Source: Pelagibacteraceae bacterium AG-426-P20
GTDB taxonomy: Bacteria; Pseudomonadota; Alphaproteobacteria; Pelagibacterales; Pelagibacteraceae
NCBI GenBank assembly: GCA_003210015.1
Contig: QCNX01000002.1
Location: 1 to 60,997, forward strand
Direction: 5' to 3'
Length of the DNA stretch: 60,997 nucleotides
The notes under the pieces are model-generated. The model made no database searches. It had not been told where the DNA came from and was given only the letters and a program-made list of their open reading frames with translations. Shown in pieces: positions 1-8,878 of the stretch; position 1 is the stretch's first letter; every line of letters starts with the position of its first letter. The translations under genes and the position numbers were made by a program.

Positions 1-2
1 TA

Positions 3-671
3 TTTACTCTTTATCCGGAAGTTTTTCCTGGACCTTTATCTAAAGGTCTTTATGGAAAAGCTTTGTCTAATAAATTGTGGAATTTAAGTGTAATAAATAT
101 TAGAGATGCAGCCACCGATAAACATAAAACAGTTGATGATACTCCTTATGGGGGAGGAACAGGAATGTTGTTAAAAGCTAATGTTTTAGCAAATGCGCTT
201 GATCAAAAAGTTAAAGAGGGAGAGAGGGTTTTTTATCTTTCACCCAAAGGTAAAAAATTTGATCAAAAACTTGCTCAAGATCTGTCAAAAGAAAAATCTA
301 TATCTTTAATATGTGGTCATTTCGAAGGCGTGGATGAAAGAGTTTTATCCACAAGAAATATTGAAGAAATAAGTATAGGAGATTATGTTTTGTCTGGTGG
401 AGAAACTGCTGCATTAGTAGTGCTTGATAGCATTTTAAGACTTTTGCCTGGAGTTTTAGGAAATGATAAATCCTCACTCGATGAAACCTTTGAAAATGGT
501 CTTTTAGAATATCCTCAATATACAAAACCTCAAATATGGGAGAAAAAATCAGTACCAGAGGTATTATTATCTGGAGATCATAGTAAAATTAAAGACTGGC
601 GTTTATCTCAATCTGAGGCTATAACACGCGTCCGAAGACCAGATTTATGGCAAAAATATAAGAAGAATTAA
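3..671 (+). CDS. trmD: tRNA (guanine-N1)-methyltransferase TrmD, 5' end cut by window edge
   Basis: TrmD methylates G37 of tRNAs that have G36-G37, using S-adenosylmethionine, and so prevents frameshifting. The reading frame is open from the first complete codon at base 3 ([11 protein letters not shown], the usual start region of TrmD), so the true start lies just outside the window; the TTG at 63 is internal. Family signatures are visible: [11 protein letters not shown], the [13 protein letters not shown] segment, and [13 protein letters not shown], which forms the trefoil-knot SAM site. The C-terminal RRPDLWQKY region is complete. rplS follows at once, as in the common rpsP-rimM-trmD-rplS operon. 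Confidence 0.97.
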   Translation, partial: FTLYPEVFPGPLSKGLYGKALSNKLWNLSVINIRDAATDKHKTVDDTPYGGGTGMLLKANVLANALDQKVKEGERVFYLSPKGKKFDQKLAQDLSKEKSISLICGHFEGVDERVLSTRNIEEISIGDYVLSGGETAALVVLDSILRLLPGVLGNDKSSLDETFENGLLEYPQYTKPQIWEKKSVPEVLLSGDHSKIKDWRLSQSEAITRVRRPDLWQKYKKN

Positions 672-687
672 TTTGTTAAATATTGAA

Positions 688-1239
688 ATGAAAAATATAG
701 AAGAAATAAACCAACATAACGTCAAAAAAATCCTATCAGAAAAGAAAATTCCGGATTTTTTTCCTGGTGATGTAGTAAAAGTTGGCGTCAGAATTACAGA
801 AGGAAAAAAAGAGAGAATTCAATATTTTGAAGGTGTTTGTATAGCTAAGAAAAATAGGGACTTAAATTCATCTTTTACTGTTAGAAAGATATCTTTTGGA
901 GAAGGTGTTGAAAGAACTTTTCCATTATATGGAACAGTAATTGATACGATCAAAGTAATTCGATCAGGGAAAGTTAAGAGAGCAAAACTTTATTATTTAA
1001 GAGATAGAACTGGTAAATCAGCAAGAATTGCAGAAAAAATAAGAAAAAAAATTGGAATTGATATCGATGTTAAACCTGAAACTGTGACTGAAGAAAATCT
1101 AGCACCAGTAACAGAAGCTAAAAAGGAAGAAGCTCCTAAAGTAGATGCGGCACCAGCAGTAGAGGCCAAAAAGGAAGAAGCTCCTAAAGAAGAAGCTAAA
1201 ACAGAAAAAAAACTTGAAAACACACCAGAAAAAAAATAA
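688..1239 (+). CDS. rplS: 50S ribosomal protein L19 with long Lys/Glu/Ala tail
   Basis: L19 sits at the 30S-50S interface. The core matches the family ([47 protein letters not shown]). I chose ATG 688 rather than the in-frame TTG at 673, because [12 protein letters not shown] fits the usual L19 start. Bacterial L19 is normally about 115 residues; this one is 183. After the core come about 55 residues rich in Lys, Glu, Ala and Pro, including two copies of EAKKEEAPK encoded by near-identical 27-base repeats. It follows trmD by 16 bases and is presumably cotranscribed with it. Confidence 0.96.
   Translation: MKNIEEINQHNVKKILSEKKIPDFFPGDVVKVGVRITEGKKERIQYFEGVCIAKKNRDLNSSFTVRKISFGEGVERTFPLYGTVIDTIKVIRSGKVKRAKLYYLRDRTGKSARIAEKIRKKIGIDIDVKPETVTEENLAPVTEAKKEEAPKVDAAPAVEAKKEEAPKEEAKTEKKLENTPEKK
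1114..1188 (+). repeat. Two 27-base direct repeats in the rplS tail
   Basis: Bases 1114-1140 and 1162-1188 are the same except for two positions in the first two codons (gaagct versus gaggcc). Each encodes EAKKEEAPK. They lie in frame inside the C-terminal extension of L19 and suggest that the tail grew by duplication of a short coding unit. Confidence 0.85.
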
Positions 1240-1250
1240 TTTTTTTTTCA

Positions 1251-1865
1251 ATGCCCAATACTCTTTACGATAAAATTTGGATCGATCACTTAGTAGATCA
1301 ACAAGAAGATGGAACCGCTTTACTATTTGTTGATAGACATTTAGTTCATGAAGTTACTAGTCCACAGGCTTTTGAGGGATTAAGAAATTCTAAACGTAAA
1401 GTTAGACATCCAAACTTAACTCTTGCAGTTGCAGATCACAATGTTCCTACAACAGATAGGTCCCAGGGTATTTCTGACCAAGAGTCAAAGATACAAGTTG
1501 AAACTTTAGAGGCCAATTGTAAAGAATTTGGAGTTCAACTTTTTGGAATGGATGATAAGAGACAAGGCATAGTTCATGTTACTGGTCCTGAACAGGGTTT
1601 TACTCAACCGGGTACGGTTATAGTTTGTGGCGATAGTCATACTGCTACTCATGGTGCATTCGGTGCTTTGGCATTTGGAATTGGAACTTCAGAGGTAGAA
1701 CATGTTTTGGCAACACAAACATTAGTTCAGAAAAAAGCAAAAAATTTTAGAATAAACGTTAATGGTAAACTTCCAATTATCGCATTAGGTTTGGGTGAAA
1801 AAGAAGATGACTTGCAAATATTTGAGGCTGAAAAATTTGCTGAGGCTTTTACTCAGACTAATTAA
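1251..1865 (+). pseudogene. LeuC N-terminal third fused in frame to FtsY C-terminus
   Basis: Residues 1-175 are the start of 3-isopropylmalate dehydratase large subunit (leucine synthesis): [73 protein letters not shown] full LeuC is about 465 residues and carries its three iron-sulfur cysteines in the missing part. From about residue 173 the sequence stops looking like LeuC and reads [19 protein letters not shown]...FAEAF, which matches the extreme C-terminus of the SRP receptor FtsY (E. coli GIPIRYIGVGERIEDLRPF...FIEAL). The 204-residue product cannot be an active dehydratase or SRP receptor. Either this is a deletion between leuC and ftsY or an assembly/amplification chimera. Confidence 0.85.
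1767..1778 (+). other. Likely leuC/ftsY junction (shared KLPI codons)
   Basis: The codons for K-L-P-I (aaacttccaatt) fit both parents: LeuC normally reads NGKLPxGV here, and FtsY has a hydrophobic-Pro-Ile strand just before its IGVGE motif. The join could therefore have formed at about 10-12 bases of microhomology. The exact breakpoint cannot be fixed from one sequence. Confidence 0.6.
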
Positions 1866-2421
1866 TCAAATTACTTGATATAAGTGGTTTGTAATAACTA
1901 CACTTATAATTATCTTTAAATTTAAAATGACCACAATTTTTTGCAAATGAAGATATAATAAAATCAAATTTACCAGTAGTTGGATATAATTCTAATTTTT
2001 TTTCAATAATATCAAATTTGAAGTTAGCATTTAAACTTTTTACTGCACTAATCATTACTAAAGTTTTATTATCTTTTAAAAGATAATAGGCAAAATCATC
2101 TGGAAATACTGGGAAATCATATTCTTCTAAATAGAATTTTGCGTGAGATGGAAACCACTCATAGGAAATTAATGGGGATGAAGTTTTAGTTTTATAATCA
2201 TAAATATAAAGATCTTTTGGATAATCACTAATATAATTACTAGTTTCACCTCTAGCTAAAATAGAATTTTCTCGACCTTTAAAATACAAAGCAAAATTTT
2301 CATTATGTGAATTCATTTGATCTATATGAAATAAATCATCAAGTAAAAATTCATTATCTTTTGCAATAGCAATTTTATTCAAAAAAAAAGTAAAAATTAT
2401 TAAAAATATTATTCTACTCAC
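1858..2421 (-). CDS. Secreted protein of unknown function
   Basis: A 187-residue protein whose first ~20 residues ([20 protein letters not shown]) form a clear Sec signal peptide, followed by KDNEF. The mature part is rich in aromatic and acidic residues, with two cysteines near the C-terminus (NCGHF and KCSYY) that could form a disulfide in the periplasm. I do not recognise the family. It converges on the leuC/ftsY fusion and overlaps its end by 8 bases. The alpha/beta hydrolase and EamA exporter lie upstream on the same strand. Confidence 0.75.
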   Translation of the reverse strand: MSRIIFLIIFTFFLNKIAIAKDNEFLLDDLFHIDQMNSHNENFALYFKGRENSILARGETSNYISDYPKDLYIYDYKTKTSSPLISYEWFPSHAKFYLEEYDFPVFPDDFAYYLLKDNKTLVMISAVKSLNANFKFDIIEKKLELYPTTGKFDFIISSFAKNCGHFKFKDNYKCSYYKPLISSNLIN

Positions 2422-2470
2422 AATAATAATCTAAAAATTAATATTGAATTATATTTGTTTAGAATGTGGC

Positions 2471-3289
2471 TTAATTTAAACTTTTGAAAAATGATTTAAG
2501 GGCGAAAATTAACTTTTCATCATATTCCATCATATGATTGTCATATTTTGTAAAGTAAGAATATTTGGGTTCATTTGCTATTTCATAAATTTTTTTACCC
2601 ATTGAAAATGGAACTATTTGATCCACTTCACCGTGCATAACTAAAATAGGTGAATTTATATTTTTAACTTTTTTATAATTTTCAAATTTATCTTTAAGCA
2701 ACAAATTAACTGGTATGTAAGGATAGAATTTTTTTGCAGCATCTATCATTGATGTAAATGGTGTTTCTAAAATTATACCTGCATAACTTTTGTTTTGAGC
2801 TAGATGCGTAGCTACACCTGTTCCTAAAGACTCTCCATATAAAATAAGATTTTTTTCATTTACTCCTTTTTGAGCTAACCAATTAATTGCACTTTTTCCA
2901 TCTTCATAAAGACCTTTTTCAGTGGGTTTACCATTGTTACCACTAAAACCTCGCCAAGCTATAATTAAAAAATTAATATTCATATCTTGAAAGTGATTAA
3001 GTTTATGAATTCTATTTTCTAAAGATCCAGCATTACCATGAAAATAAACAAGGGTTTTATAATTTTTGAGATTTTTTTCATGATACCATCCCACTAACTC
3101 AATATTGTCCGAGGTTAATATCTTTACTTTTTTTATATCTACCGAAATTTTATCCTCTGAATAATTATTCTCATTTGGATGGTAAAGTAAATTACGCTGA
3201 TAAAAGTATAAAAATACTAAAACAAAAAAATACAAAAAAAATATGATTAAAACTAATTGCAATAAATTTTTCCTAAGTTTTTTTAACAT
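2471..3289 (-). CDS. Membrane-anchored alpha/beta hydrolase (BEM46/YfhR-like)
   Basis: A serine hydrolase of the alpha/beta fold with one N-terminal membrane segment (residues ~10-30). The oxyanion strand reads YFHGNAGS (~82-89), the nucleophile elbow is GESLG with Ser154, and the likely acid and base are Asp223 (HGEVDQIVP) and His252 (DNHMMEYD). The 272-residue length and LLYHP after the anchor are typical of BEM46/YfhR proteins, whose natural substrates are poorly known. Its start overlaps the end of the upstream EamA transporter gene by 17 bases, so the two are probably translated together. Confidence 0.9.
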   Translation of the reverse strand: MLKKLRKNLLQLVLIIFFLYFFVLVFLYFYQRNLLYHPNENNYSEDKISVDIKKVKILTSDNIELVGWYHEKNLKNYKTLVYFHGNAGSLENRIHKLNHFQDMNINFLIIAWRGFSGNNGKPTEKGLYEDGKSAINWLAQKGVNEKNLILYGESLGTGVATHLAQNKSYAGIILETPFTSMIDAAKKFYPYIPVNLLLKDKFENYKKVKNINSPILVMHGEVDQIVPFSMGKKIYEIANEPKYSYFTKYDNHMMEYDEKLIFALKSFFKSLN

Positions 3290-4178
3290 TTTTTTTTTTT
3301 GCTAAGTATACGCCAATAAATACCAAAACTGTGCCTATCAAATGATAATTTTCTAATTTTTCTCCAAATAAAAAATAACCATAAATTGCACCGTAAATTG
3401 TAAAAATGTATAATGTAAATCCAGTCAAAGATGCACCAAGTTTTTTTTGGGTTATTGTATAAAGAGTAAATGCAATTATACCTGGAGAAATTGCTGCAAA
3501 GATTACCCACATAAAAAATTCCCTACTAATAATAGTTTTTTCAAAAAAAAATTCCTCACCAATATAAAAAGGCAATAAACTAACAGCACCAAAGAAAGCT
3601 ATTAAAGTAAATCTTTGAAAAATCTCAAGTTTAGTTTTCCAGTAAAAAAGATAAATTGAGTATAATGCCCAACCTATAGCGGCAGCTAACATCCAAAGAT
3701 CACCAATTGTGAAATTAAGATTTATTAATAAATAAAGATCACCCTTAATAATAATTGCAAAAACTCCAATTAAACAAGATATGAGCCCAATAATTTTTGT
3801 AAGATTAATTTTTTCACCAAAAAAAATACCTGAAATCAAGATTATAAATATTGGTGATGACGTATAAATAATTCCCATATTAGTAACCGTAGTAGTTTGA
3901 CCTGCTAAAAAAGGGAAAGCTCCACAAACACCACAGCCAGTTGCGCCTAAAAATAAAAGTTTTTTATACTCTTTTTTTATAATCTTATAATTTTTTTGTA
4001 GTGATACATAAGTAAATGGTAAGAGAATTAAAAAAACTAATGTCCATCTCCAAAAAGCTAAGGAAATTGGTGGAACAAATTCAACACCTCCTCGAGCTAC
4101 AACTAAATTTGATGCCATAAAAATAGGTTGAATAAATAAAAGTGAAAGTGCAAAAAGATTGTTAGTTTTAGTGCTCAA
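3273..4178 (-). CDS. EamA/DMT-family transporter
   Basis: A 301-residue inner-membrane protein with about ten hydrophobic helices arranged as two EamA repeats, the pattern of drug/metabolite exporters (RhaT/YdcZ class). The first repeat has FWRWTLVFLILLPF after helix 2 and the second has GWALYSIY and SPGIIAFTLYT, both usual EamA signatures. The C-terminus is short and basic (AKKKNVKKT) and is encoded across a run of ten A residues on the coding strand, an indel-prone place. The substrate cannot be read from the sequence. Confidence 0.9.
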   Translation of the reverse strand: MSTKTNNLFALSLLFIQPIFMASNLVVARGGVEFVPPISLAFWRWTLVFLILLPFTYVSLQKNYKIIKKEYKKLLFLGATGCGVCGAFPFLAGQTTTVTNMGIIYTSSPIFIILISGIFFGEKINLTKIIGLISCLIGVFAIIIKGDLYLLINLNFTIGDLWMLAAAIGWALYSIYLFYWKTKLEIFQRFTLIAFFGAVSLLPFYIGEEFFFEKTIISREFFMWVIFAAISPGIIAFTLYTITQKKLGASLTGFTLYIFTIYGAIYGYFLFGEKLENYHLIGTVLVFIGVYLAKKKNVKKT

Positions 4179-4197
4179 TGATTTGTTTTTAAATTAT

Positions 4198-4374
4198 TTA
4201 TTTTTTATCAAAGAAGGCTTCATAAACCATCATGAAAATTGCAATGCCCATCAAAATATAAACGGGTAACACATCAAAAAAACCTATCATTGATGACCTA
4301 GTCAATGTAGTAGCAAGACCAACTAAAAAAGCAATGGCGAGTAAAGAACCTAAAAGTGTTGTAAACTTTTGCAT
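4198..4374 (-). CDS. 58-residue membrane protein after the amidase
   Basis: This short gene lies in the gap between the EamA gene and the amidase gene. Its ATG (4374-4372) directly touches the amidase stop codon (4377-4375), with no spacer. The product begins MQKFTTLLGSLLAIAFLVGL and ends VYEAFFDKK, giving two hydrophobic helices (~6-24 and ~33-52) joined by a short polar turn. Tight coupling to the TRAP/amidase genes suggests it is expressed with them. I do not recognise a family and give no function. Confidence 0.75.
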   Translation of the reverse strand: MQKFTTLLGSLLAIAFLVGLATTLTRSSMIGFFDVLPVYILMGIAIFMMVYEAFFDKK

Positions 4375-5700
4375 TTAATTATTACATTCCTTTTCTAACC
4401 AATTAGCAACCCCTAAAAATCTATGATCATCATAACGATCTCCTATAAGCTGAACTCCTAATGGTAAATTTTTCTCTCCTTCAAGCAAAGGAAGAGAAAT
4501 ACAAGGGGTTCCCAAATAAGACCAGACTTTATTAAATTCTGCTGTCCCTGTACTCTTTAAGCCTTTTAAAGCAACACCTGGACTAGAAGGAGATAACACG
4601 CCGTGATAATCTTCAAAGACTTCTTGGTAAGACTCATAACTTCTTTTTTTAAAATCAATTGCTTCAGCATATTCTTTTGCTGAATGCTTATTGCCTTTAG
4701 CTATAGCTGCTTGCATATATTTTGAAAGTTTAGTTTTATATTTTTTGTAATACATGCCAAAATTATTTGCCAAATCTGTTTCGTGAATAATTTGATGATA
4801 TTTATGAATATCTTTAAAATATGATGGGGTATCAAAAACCTCTATATTTTTAAATGACTTAATAAAATATTCAAATGACTCTCTTGATTTTTTATCAATT
4901 ATTTTCCAATAATCTGTCTTATAGAAAATAAACTTAGGTTCGTATGCGGGCCCCTTTTTTACTTCTTCTAAAATATTTTCAGCTGAATAATAAATGGTTG
5001 CGGTGTCATGATGGTCTTTTTTAATTAAAACTTTTGCTAATAATGCAACATCTTGAACTGTTCTTCCAAATATGCCGATATGATCTAATGAGTAAGATGT
5101 TCTTAAAACACCATTTCTTGAAATCAAACCATAACTAGGCTTATAACCAACAACTCCACAGTATGAGGCTGGTCTAATGACTGATCCTCCTGTTTGAGAT
5201 CCAATCGAAAGTGGTGTCATTAGAGATGCAACAGATGCTGCCGATCCACTTGAAGAACCTCCTGGTGTACGTGAATAATCGTGAGGATTTGTTGTTTTTG
5301 GTGGGCCAAGATATGCTAACTCTGAAGTGGTTGTTTTACCCATTACAATTGCTCCAGCAGCATGTAGAAGTTCAACTATCTCGGCATTCTGGGAGTAAGA
5401 TTTACCTTTTCTTATTACTGTTCCACATTCAGTCGGCATATCCACAGTCCCGATAATATCTTTTAAAGCTACAGGAACACCATGTAATGTGCCTACTGGT
5501 TTTCCAGATCTTCTATGCTCATCTGCATCTGCAGCTTTTTCTAATAAAAGTTTTTTATCAAAATGAACCCATGCTTTGACCTCTTTTTCAAATTTATTTA
5601 TTCTTTCTATATATTTTTCACAAACTTCAACAGATGTTAATTGGCCCTCTTTAATTTTTAAAGCCATCTCCTCAACACTTAATGAAAATATATCAATCAT
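4375..5700 (-). CDS. Amidase signature (AS) family hydrolase
   Basis: A 441-residue cytosolic amidase, related to GatA and to many carboxamide hydrolases. The catalytic Ser-cisSer-Lys triad is visible: Lys80 in VALKDIIGT, the cis-Ser (~149) in TPGGSSSGSAA, and nucleophile Ser173 in QTGGSVIRPAS. It follows dctM by 5 bases in the TRAP transporter operon. That suggests it hydrolyses an imported or related amide, releasing ammonia and an acid. It is unlikely to be GatA itself, because no gatB or gatC is nearby and the C-terminal half is divergent. Substrate unknown. Confidence 0.92.
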   Translation of the reverse strand: MIDIFSLSVEEMALKIKEGQLTSVEVCEKYIERINKFEKEVKAWVHFDKKLLLEKAADADEHRRSGKPVGTLHGVPVALKDIIGTVDMPTECGTVIRKGKSYSQNAEIVELLHAAGAIVMGKTTTSELAYLGPPKTTNPHDYSRTPGGSSSGSAASVASLMTPLSIGSQTGGSVIRPASYCGVVGYKPSYGLISRNGVLRTSYSLDHIGIFGRTVQDVALLAKVLIKKDHHDTATIYYSAENILEEVKKGPAYEPKFIFYKTDYWKIIDKKSRESFEYFIKSFKNIEVFDTPSYFKDIHKYHQIIHETDLANNFGMYYKKYKTKLSKYMQAAIAKGNKHSAKEYAEAIDFKKRSYESYQEVFEDYHGVLSPSSPGVALKGLKSTGTAEFNKVWSYLGTPCISLPLLEGEKNLPLGVQLIGDRYDDHRFLGVANWLEKECNN

Positions 5701-5705
5701 TTTTT

Positions 5706-7067
5706 TTAGTCAGCAAACAACACATCTGGCAGCCACAATGCTATTCCAGGGAACATATACATTAAAAACATTCCAAAAATAACTATACCCAAGAATGGCA
5801 TAATTCCTTTAAATATTTCCAATAATTCAACATTAGCTTTTTGAACTCCTTTTAAATAATAGGCCGACATTGCCATCGGTGGCGTTAAAAAAGATGTTTG
5901 TAAATTTAAAGCTATTAACATTGCAAAAAAATATGGATTAACATCAAAAACTTCTAAAAGAGGCAAAAATATTGGTACAAATATAATTAAGATTTCAGTC
6001 CATTCTAAAGGCCATCCTAAAAGAAAAATTATTATTTGAGTAATCACTAAAAATTGCCATGTAGTAATGTTTATTGAAGTAAAGAAATGTTCAAATACTT
6101 CGTGTCCTCCCAAATAAGAAAAGACAGAAGAAAAAGTCCAAGAACCAATAAACAACCACATAATCATAGCCGTAGTTTTTGCTGTTAGAAAAACTGACTC
6201 TTTAAAATTTTGCCATTTAAGAGTTTTATAGAACCACGATAAAAGTATTGCACCAAACGCTCCCGCAGCAGCAGCTTCTGCTGGAGTAGCTATGCCTGCT
6301 AAAATTGTTCCTAAAACTAACATTATTAAACCAAATAAAGGCACGAAAGAAACAAGTACCTCTTTTAAAATTTGAGCTCTAGGTGGAATATCCTCAGCAG
6401 GTGGTCTAGGTGCTATTGATGGATTTAACCAAGCTCTTGTAACTGCATAAGCAATATATAAGCCTGCCAACATTAACCCAGGAAAAATCGCAGCAGCAAA
6501 TAATCTTAATGGAGATAATTGTGCAATCACAGAATAAACAATTAACATAATACTTGGTGGAATTAAAATTCCTAAACAGCCACCAGCACAAATTATTCCT
6601 GAAGCAAATTTTTTATCATATCCCGCTTTAACCATTGCTGGCCAAGCTAGTAAACCCATCAAAGTTACAACAGCTCCTATAATCCCTGTTGCTGTGGAAA
6701 ATAAAGTACAAGTTATTAATGCAGCTACAGCCATGGATGCAGGCAACCTGTGAGCTGCTAATCTAATAGCAAAAAATAATTTAGCTACTATTCCAGCTCT
6801 CTCAACTAAATATCCCATGAATAAAAAAAGTGGAACCGCAGTCAGCACGTTATTATCCATAACCGTGTAAGTATTTTTAACGAACAAAGAAAATATCCTG
6901 TTATCAAATAAATGATCCATCAAAACAGGATCATAATAAGCATAGTAACCAAAGCCTATTCCCATTGCCATTAAAGTGAACGCTATTGGAAAGCCCAATA
7001 AAACTGCAAACAAAAATACGCCCATCATTAAAATTGCAACTTCAGGATTGGTAAGACTAAACAACAT
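5706..7067 (-). CDS. dctM: TRAP transporter large permease (DctM family)
   Basis: The large membrane subunit of a tripartite TRAP transporter, which uses the sodium gradient to import substrate delivered by the periplasmic protein. It is 453 residues with about 12 hydrophobic helices. Family features include FLFAVLLGFPIAFTLMAMG near the start, AVPLFLFMGYLVERAGI, GGCLGILIPPSIMLIVY and NLQTSFLTPPMAMSAYYLKG. The start overlaps the end of dctQ by 11 bases, so synthesis of both membrane subunits is coupled. The symbol names the family; it does not mean C4-dicarboxylates are the substrate. Confidence 0.96.
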   Translation of the reverse strand: MLFSLTNPEVAILMMGVFLFAVLLGFPIAFTLMAMGIGFGYYAYYDPVLMDHLFDNRIFSLFVKNTYTVMDNNVLTAVPLFLFMGYLVERAGIVAKLFFAIRLAAHRLPASMAVAALITCTLFSTATGIIGAVVTLMGLLAWPAMVKAGYDKKFASGIICAGGCLGILIPPSIMLIVYSVIAQLSPLRLFAAAIFPGLMLAGLYIAYAVTRAWLNPSIAPRPPAEDIPPRAQILKEVLVSFVPLFGLIMLVLGTILAGIATPAEAAAAGAFGAILLSWFYKTLKWQNFKESVFLTAKTTAMIMWLFIGSWTFSSVFSYLGGHEVFEHFFTSINITTWQFLVITQIIIFLLGWPLEWTEILIIFVPIFLPLLEVFDVNPYFFAMLIALNLQTSFLTPPMAMSAYYLKGVQKANVELLEIFKGIMPFLGIVIFGMFLMYMFPGIALWLPDVLFAD

Positions 7068-7644
7068 TTTGATTATCTTCCTCTTGGGATGTTCTCATTA
7101 AAATTTTTTCAGTTTCCTCAGCTACAACCATTCTTGCAGGCCATTGACCAGATTGAATACATAGTATTGATCTAAACACTTCACTGATACCTTGGATTAT
7201 TAATAAAACACCTGCAGCAGGTATCATAGATTTTACCATGTAGATTTGAATTTGAGCAGGACTGCTCCAGCTAGTTTCTTTTATTTTCCAAGCTTGCGCA
7301 GCATATTCATAACCATAAAAAGCTAAAGCAATAACCCCTGGGAAAAAAAAGATAAAATATAAAACTAAATCTATCCATGCTTGAGTTTTTTGGTTAAATA
7401 ATCTGTAGATAACATCACCTCTTACATGTGCTTCTGTAGCTAGACAATATGCTCCTGACATCATTAATATCGCTCCATACATCTGCATACTAAAATCAAA
7501 ATTCCATAACGTTGGTGCATTAAATGCATACGCCATAATAACTTCATAAACTGTACCTCCCATTAAAATAACTATGCACCATGAAAAAGCTTTTCCCATT
7601 GAGGTACTTAAAGTATCAGCAAATCTTATAAAAGATTTCATCAT
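7057..7644 (-). CDS. dctQ: TRAP transporter small permease (DctQ family)
   Basis: The small membrane subunit, 195 residues with four hydrophobic helices (about residues 20-40, 53-73, 92-112 and 140-160). It partners DctM and the binding protein. YCLATEAHVRGDVIYRL matches the conserved HVRGD region of DctQ proteins. It lies 79 bases after dctP, and a terminator hairpin sits in that gap, so it is probably made at lower level than the binding protein. The C-terminal tail is hydrophilic and acidic. Confidence 0.93.
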   Translation of the reverse strand: MMKSFIRFADTLSTSMGKAFSWCIVILMGGTVYEVIMAYAFNAPTLWNFDFSMQMYGAILMMSGAYCLATEAHVRGDVIYRLFNQKTQAWIDLVLYFIFFFPGVIALAFYGYEYAAQAWKIKETSWSSPAQIQIYMVKSMIPAAGVLLIIQGISEVFRSILCIQSGQWPARMVVAEETEKILMRTSQEEDNQNVV

Positions 7645-7671
7645 ATTTTTGAGGGTATATTATAAATGATT

Positions 7672-7700
7672 AAAAAAAAAGGGGGTTTTTAAACCCCCTC
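7672..7700 (-). terminator. Rho-independent terminator between dctP and dctQ
   Basis: Read on the minus strand, GGGGGTTTAAAAACCCCC is followed by nine T residues. This is a strong five-G:C stem, extended by A:T pairs, with a U-tract. It lies just after the dctP stop and before dctQ. It should end most transcripts, with readthrough giving low dctQM, which fits the need for excess periplasmic binding protein. Confidence 0.9.
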
Positions 7701-7723
7701 TTTTTAAAATTTTTAAAAGTTAA

Positions 7724-8878
7724 TTAAATTTTAACTTTTGCAATTGGACCAAACTCATTTTCATAAGCTAATTTGTAGTTCGGTTGATTCATCAACAGAT
7801 ACTTCATTGTTCTCTTAGCGTATGCTTTTTGAGAGTCGATAATTTTCTTAAAGAAAGGATCTTTTCCAGAAAATTCAGCGACTATTTTATCCCAACCTTT
7901 TAATTGTTCAGATAAAATTGCATCAGATGTTTGGTAAACATTAACCTTATGTTCATTCATCAATTTACCTAAGTCAGTTGAATATCTAACTAAAGCTTTG
8001 AAGTAGTTATCTGAGTTTGCAGCATAAGCAGCATTTTTCAAGATAGCTTGATGAGCAGGTGAAAGGCTGTTGTATCTTTTCTTGTTCACCGGTATCTCAA
8101 ACATTTCTTGAGACTGGTGGAAACTACCTAAGTGATAGTGTTTAGATACATCTTGCATTCCAAACTGTGAGTCTGATGTTGGGTTGTTAAACTCTGCAGC
8201 ATCAATCAAACCAGTTTTCATAGCTGGTTGGATTTCACCACCTGGTAACTGTCTTACGACCATTCCCATAGCAGTTAAAACGTTAGTCGCTAAACCAACT
8301 GTTCTATACTTCATACCTTTAACATCAGATACTTTTGTTACGTTCTTTTTGAACCAACCAAAAGGTTGTGCTGGCATAGGCATATGAAAGAATCCAATAT
8401 AATCGAATCCAACTGAAGCAACTGCTTCTTCATATAATTTTCTTCCTCCACCATACTCCATCCATCCCATAACTTCTTGAGATGACATTCCGTATGAAGG
8501 ACCAGTTCCAAAAAGTGAAGCTGCAGCATTTTTACCATACCAATATGCTGTCACCCAGTGACCCATATCAAGGTTTCCATCACTTACCGCTGCTCCTATT
8601 TCTGAAGTCTTTACAACTGAACCAACTGGCTGAAGATCTATTTTTAAAGAACCTCCAGACATGTCGCTTACCATTTTGCAATAGTCTCCTGCCATTTCAA
8701 AAAAGATGTTTGCGCCTGAAGGCCAAGCAGCTTGCATCTTAAGAGTTACTGGAGCTGCGTGTGCAATGTTTGGCATTGCCACTGTTGCAGCTGCAACAGC
8801 TCCTGCTTTAGCAGCAGTTTTAAAGAACTTACGTCTTGAAGATTTTGTAGTCTTCAATGATTTATTTTCTTTTGTCAT
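7724..8878 (-). CDS. dctP: TRAP substrate-binding protein (DctP family) with Tat-like signal
   Basis: The periplasmic solute receptor of the TRAP system, 384 residues. The N-terminus has a twin-arginine-type signal (SSRRKFFKTA, then an Ala-rich stretch ending NIAHAA), so it is probably exported folded. The mature part begins VTLKMQAAWPSG and contains the conserved KGMKYRTVG segment and GEIQPAMKTGLIDAAEF. This layout resembles the TakP-like subgroup, whose known members bind 2-oxo or hydroxy acids; that assignment is an inference. A strong ribosome-binding site (AGGAG, 8888-8884) lies 5 bases before the ATG. The neighbouring hydroxyacid-oxidising enzymes support a small organic acid as substrate. 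Confidence 0.95.
   Translation of the reverse strand: MTKENKSLKTTKSSRRKFFKTAAKAGAVAAATVAMPNIAHAAPVTLKMQAAWPSGANIFFEMAGDYCKMVSDMSGGSLKIDLQPVGSVVKTSEIGAAVSDGNLDMGHWVTAYWYGKNAAASLFGTGPSYGMSSQEVMGWMEYGGGRKLYEEAVASVGFDYIGFFHMPMPAQPFGWFKKNVTKVSDVKGMKYRTVGLATNVLTAMGMVVRQLPGGEIQPAMKTGLIDAAEFNNPTSDSQFGMQDVSKHYHLGSFHQSQEMFEIPVNKKRYNSLSPAHQAILKNAAYAANSDNYFKALVRYSTDLGKLMNEHKVNVYQTSDAILSEQLKGWDKIVAEFSGKDPFFKKIIDSQKAYAKRTMKYLLMNQPNYKLAYENEFGPIAKVKI

Noticed and set aside
993-1223. 76-codon open frame opposite rplS
   Set aside because: Shadow of the Lys/Glu/Ala repeats; antisense of a low-complexity region gives Ser/Ala-rich nonsense.
1227-1249. A-run/T-run at the rplS end as a hairpin terminator
   Set aside because: Pure A:T pairing across the stop codon, no G:C stem; leuC starts immediately, so read-through seems intended.
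3291-3300. Run of ten T as a terminator of the EamA gene
   Set aside because: It is inside coding sequence (Lys codons of the C-terminus), with no stem before it.
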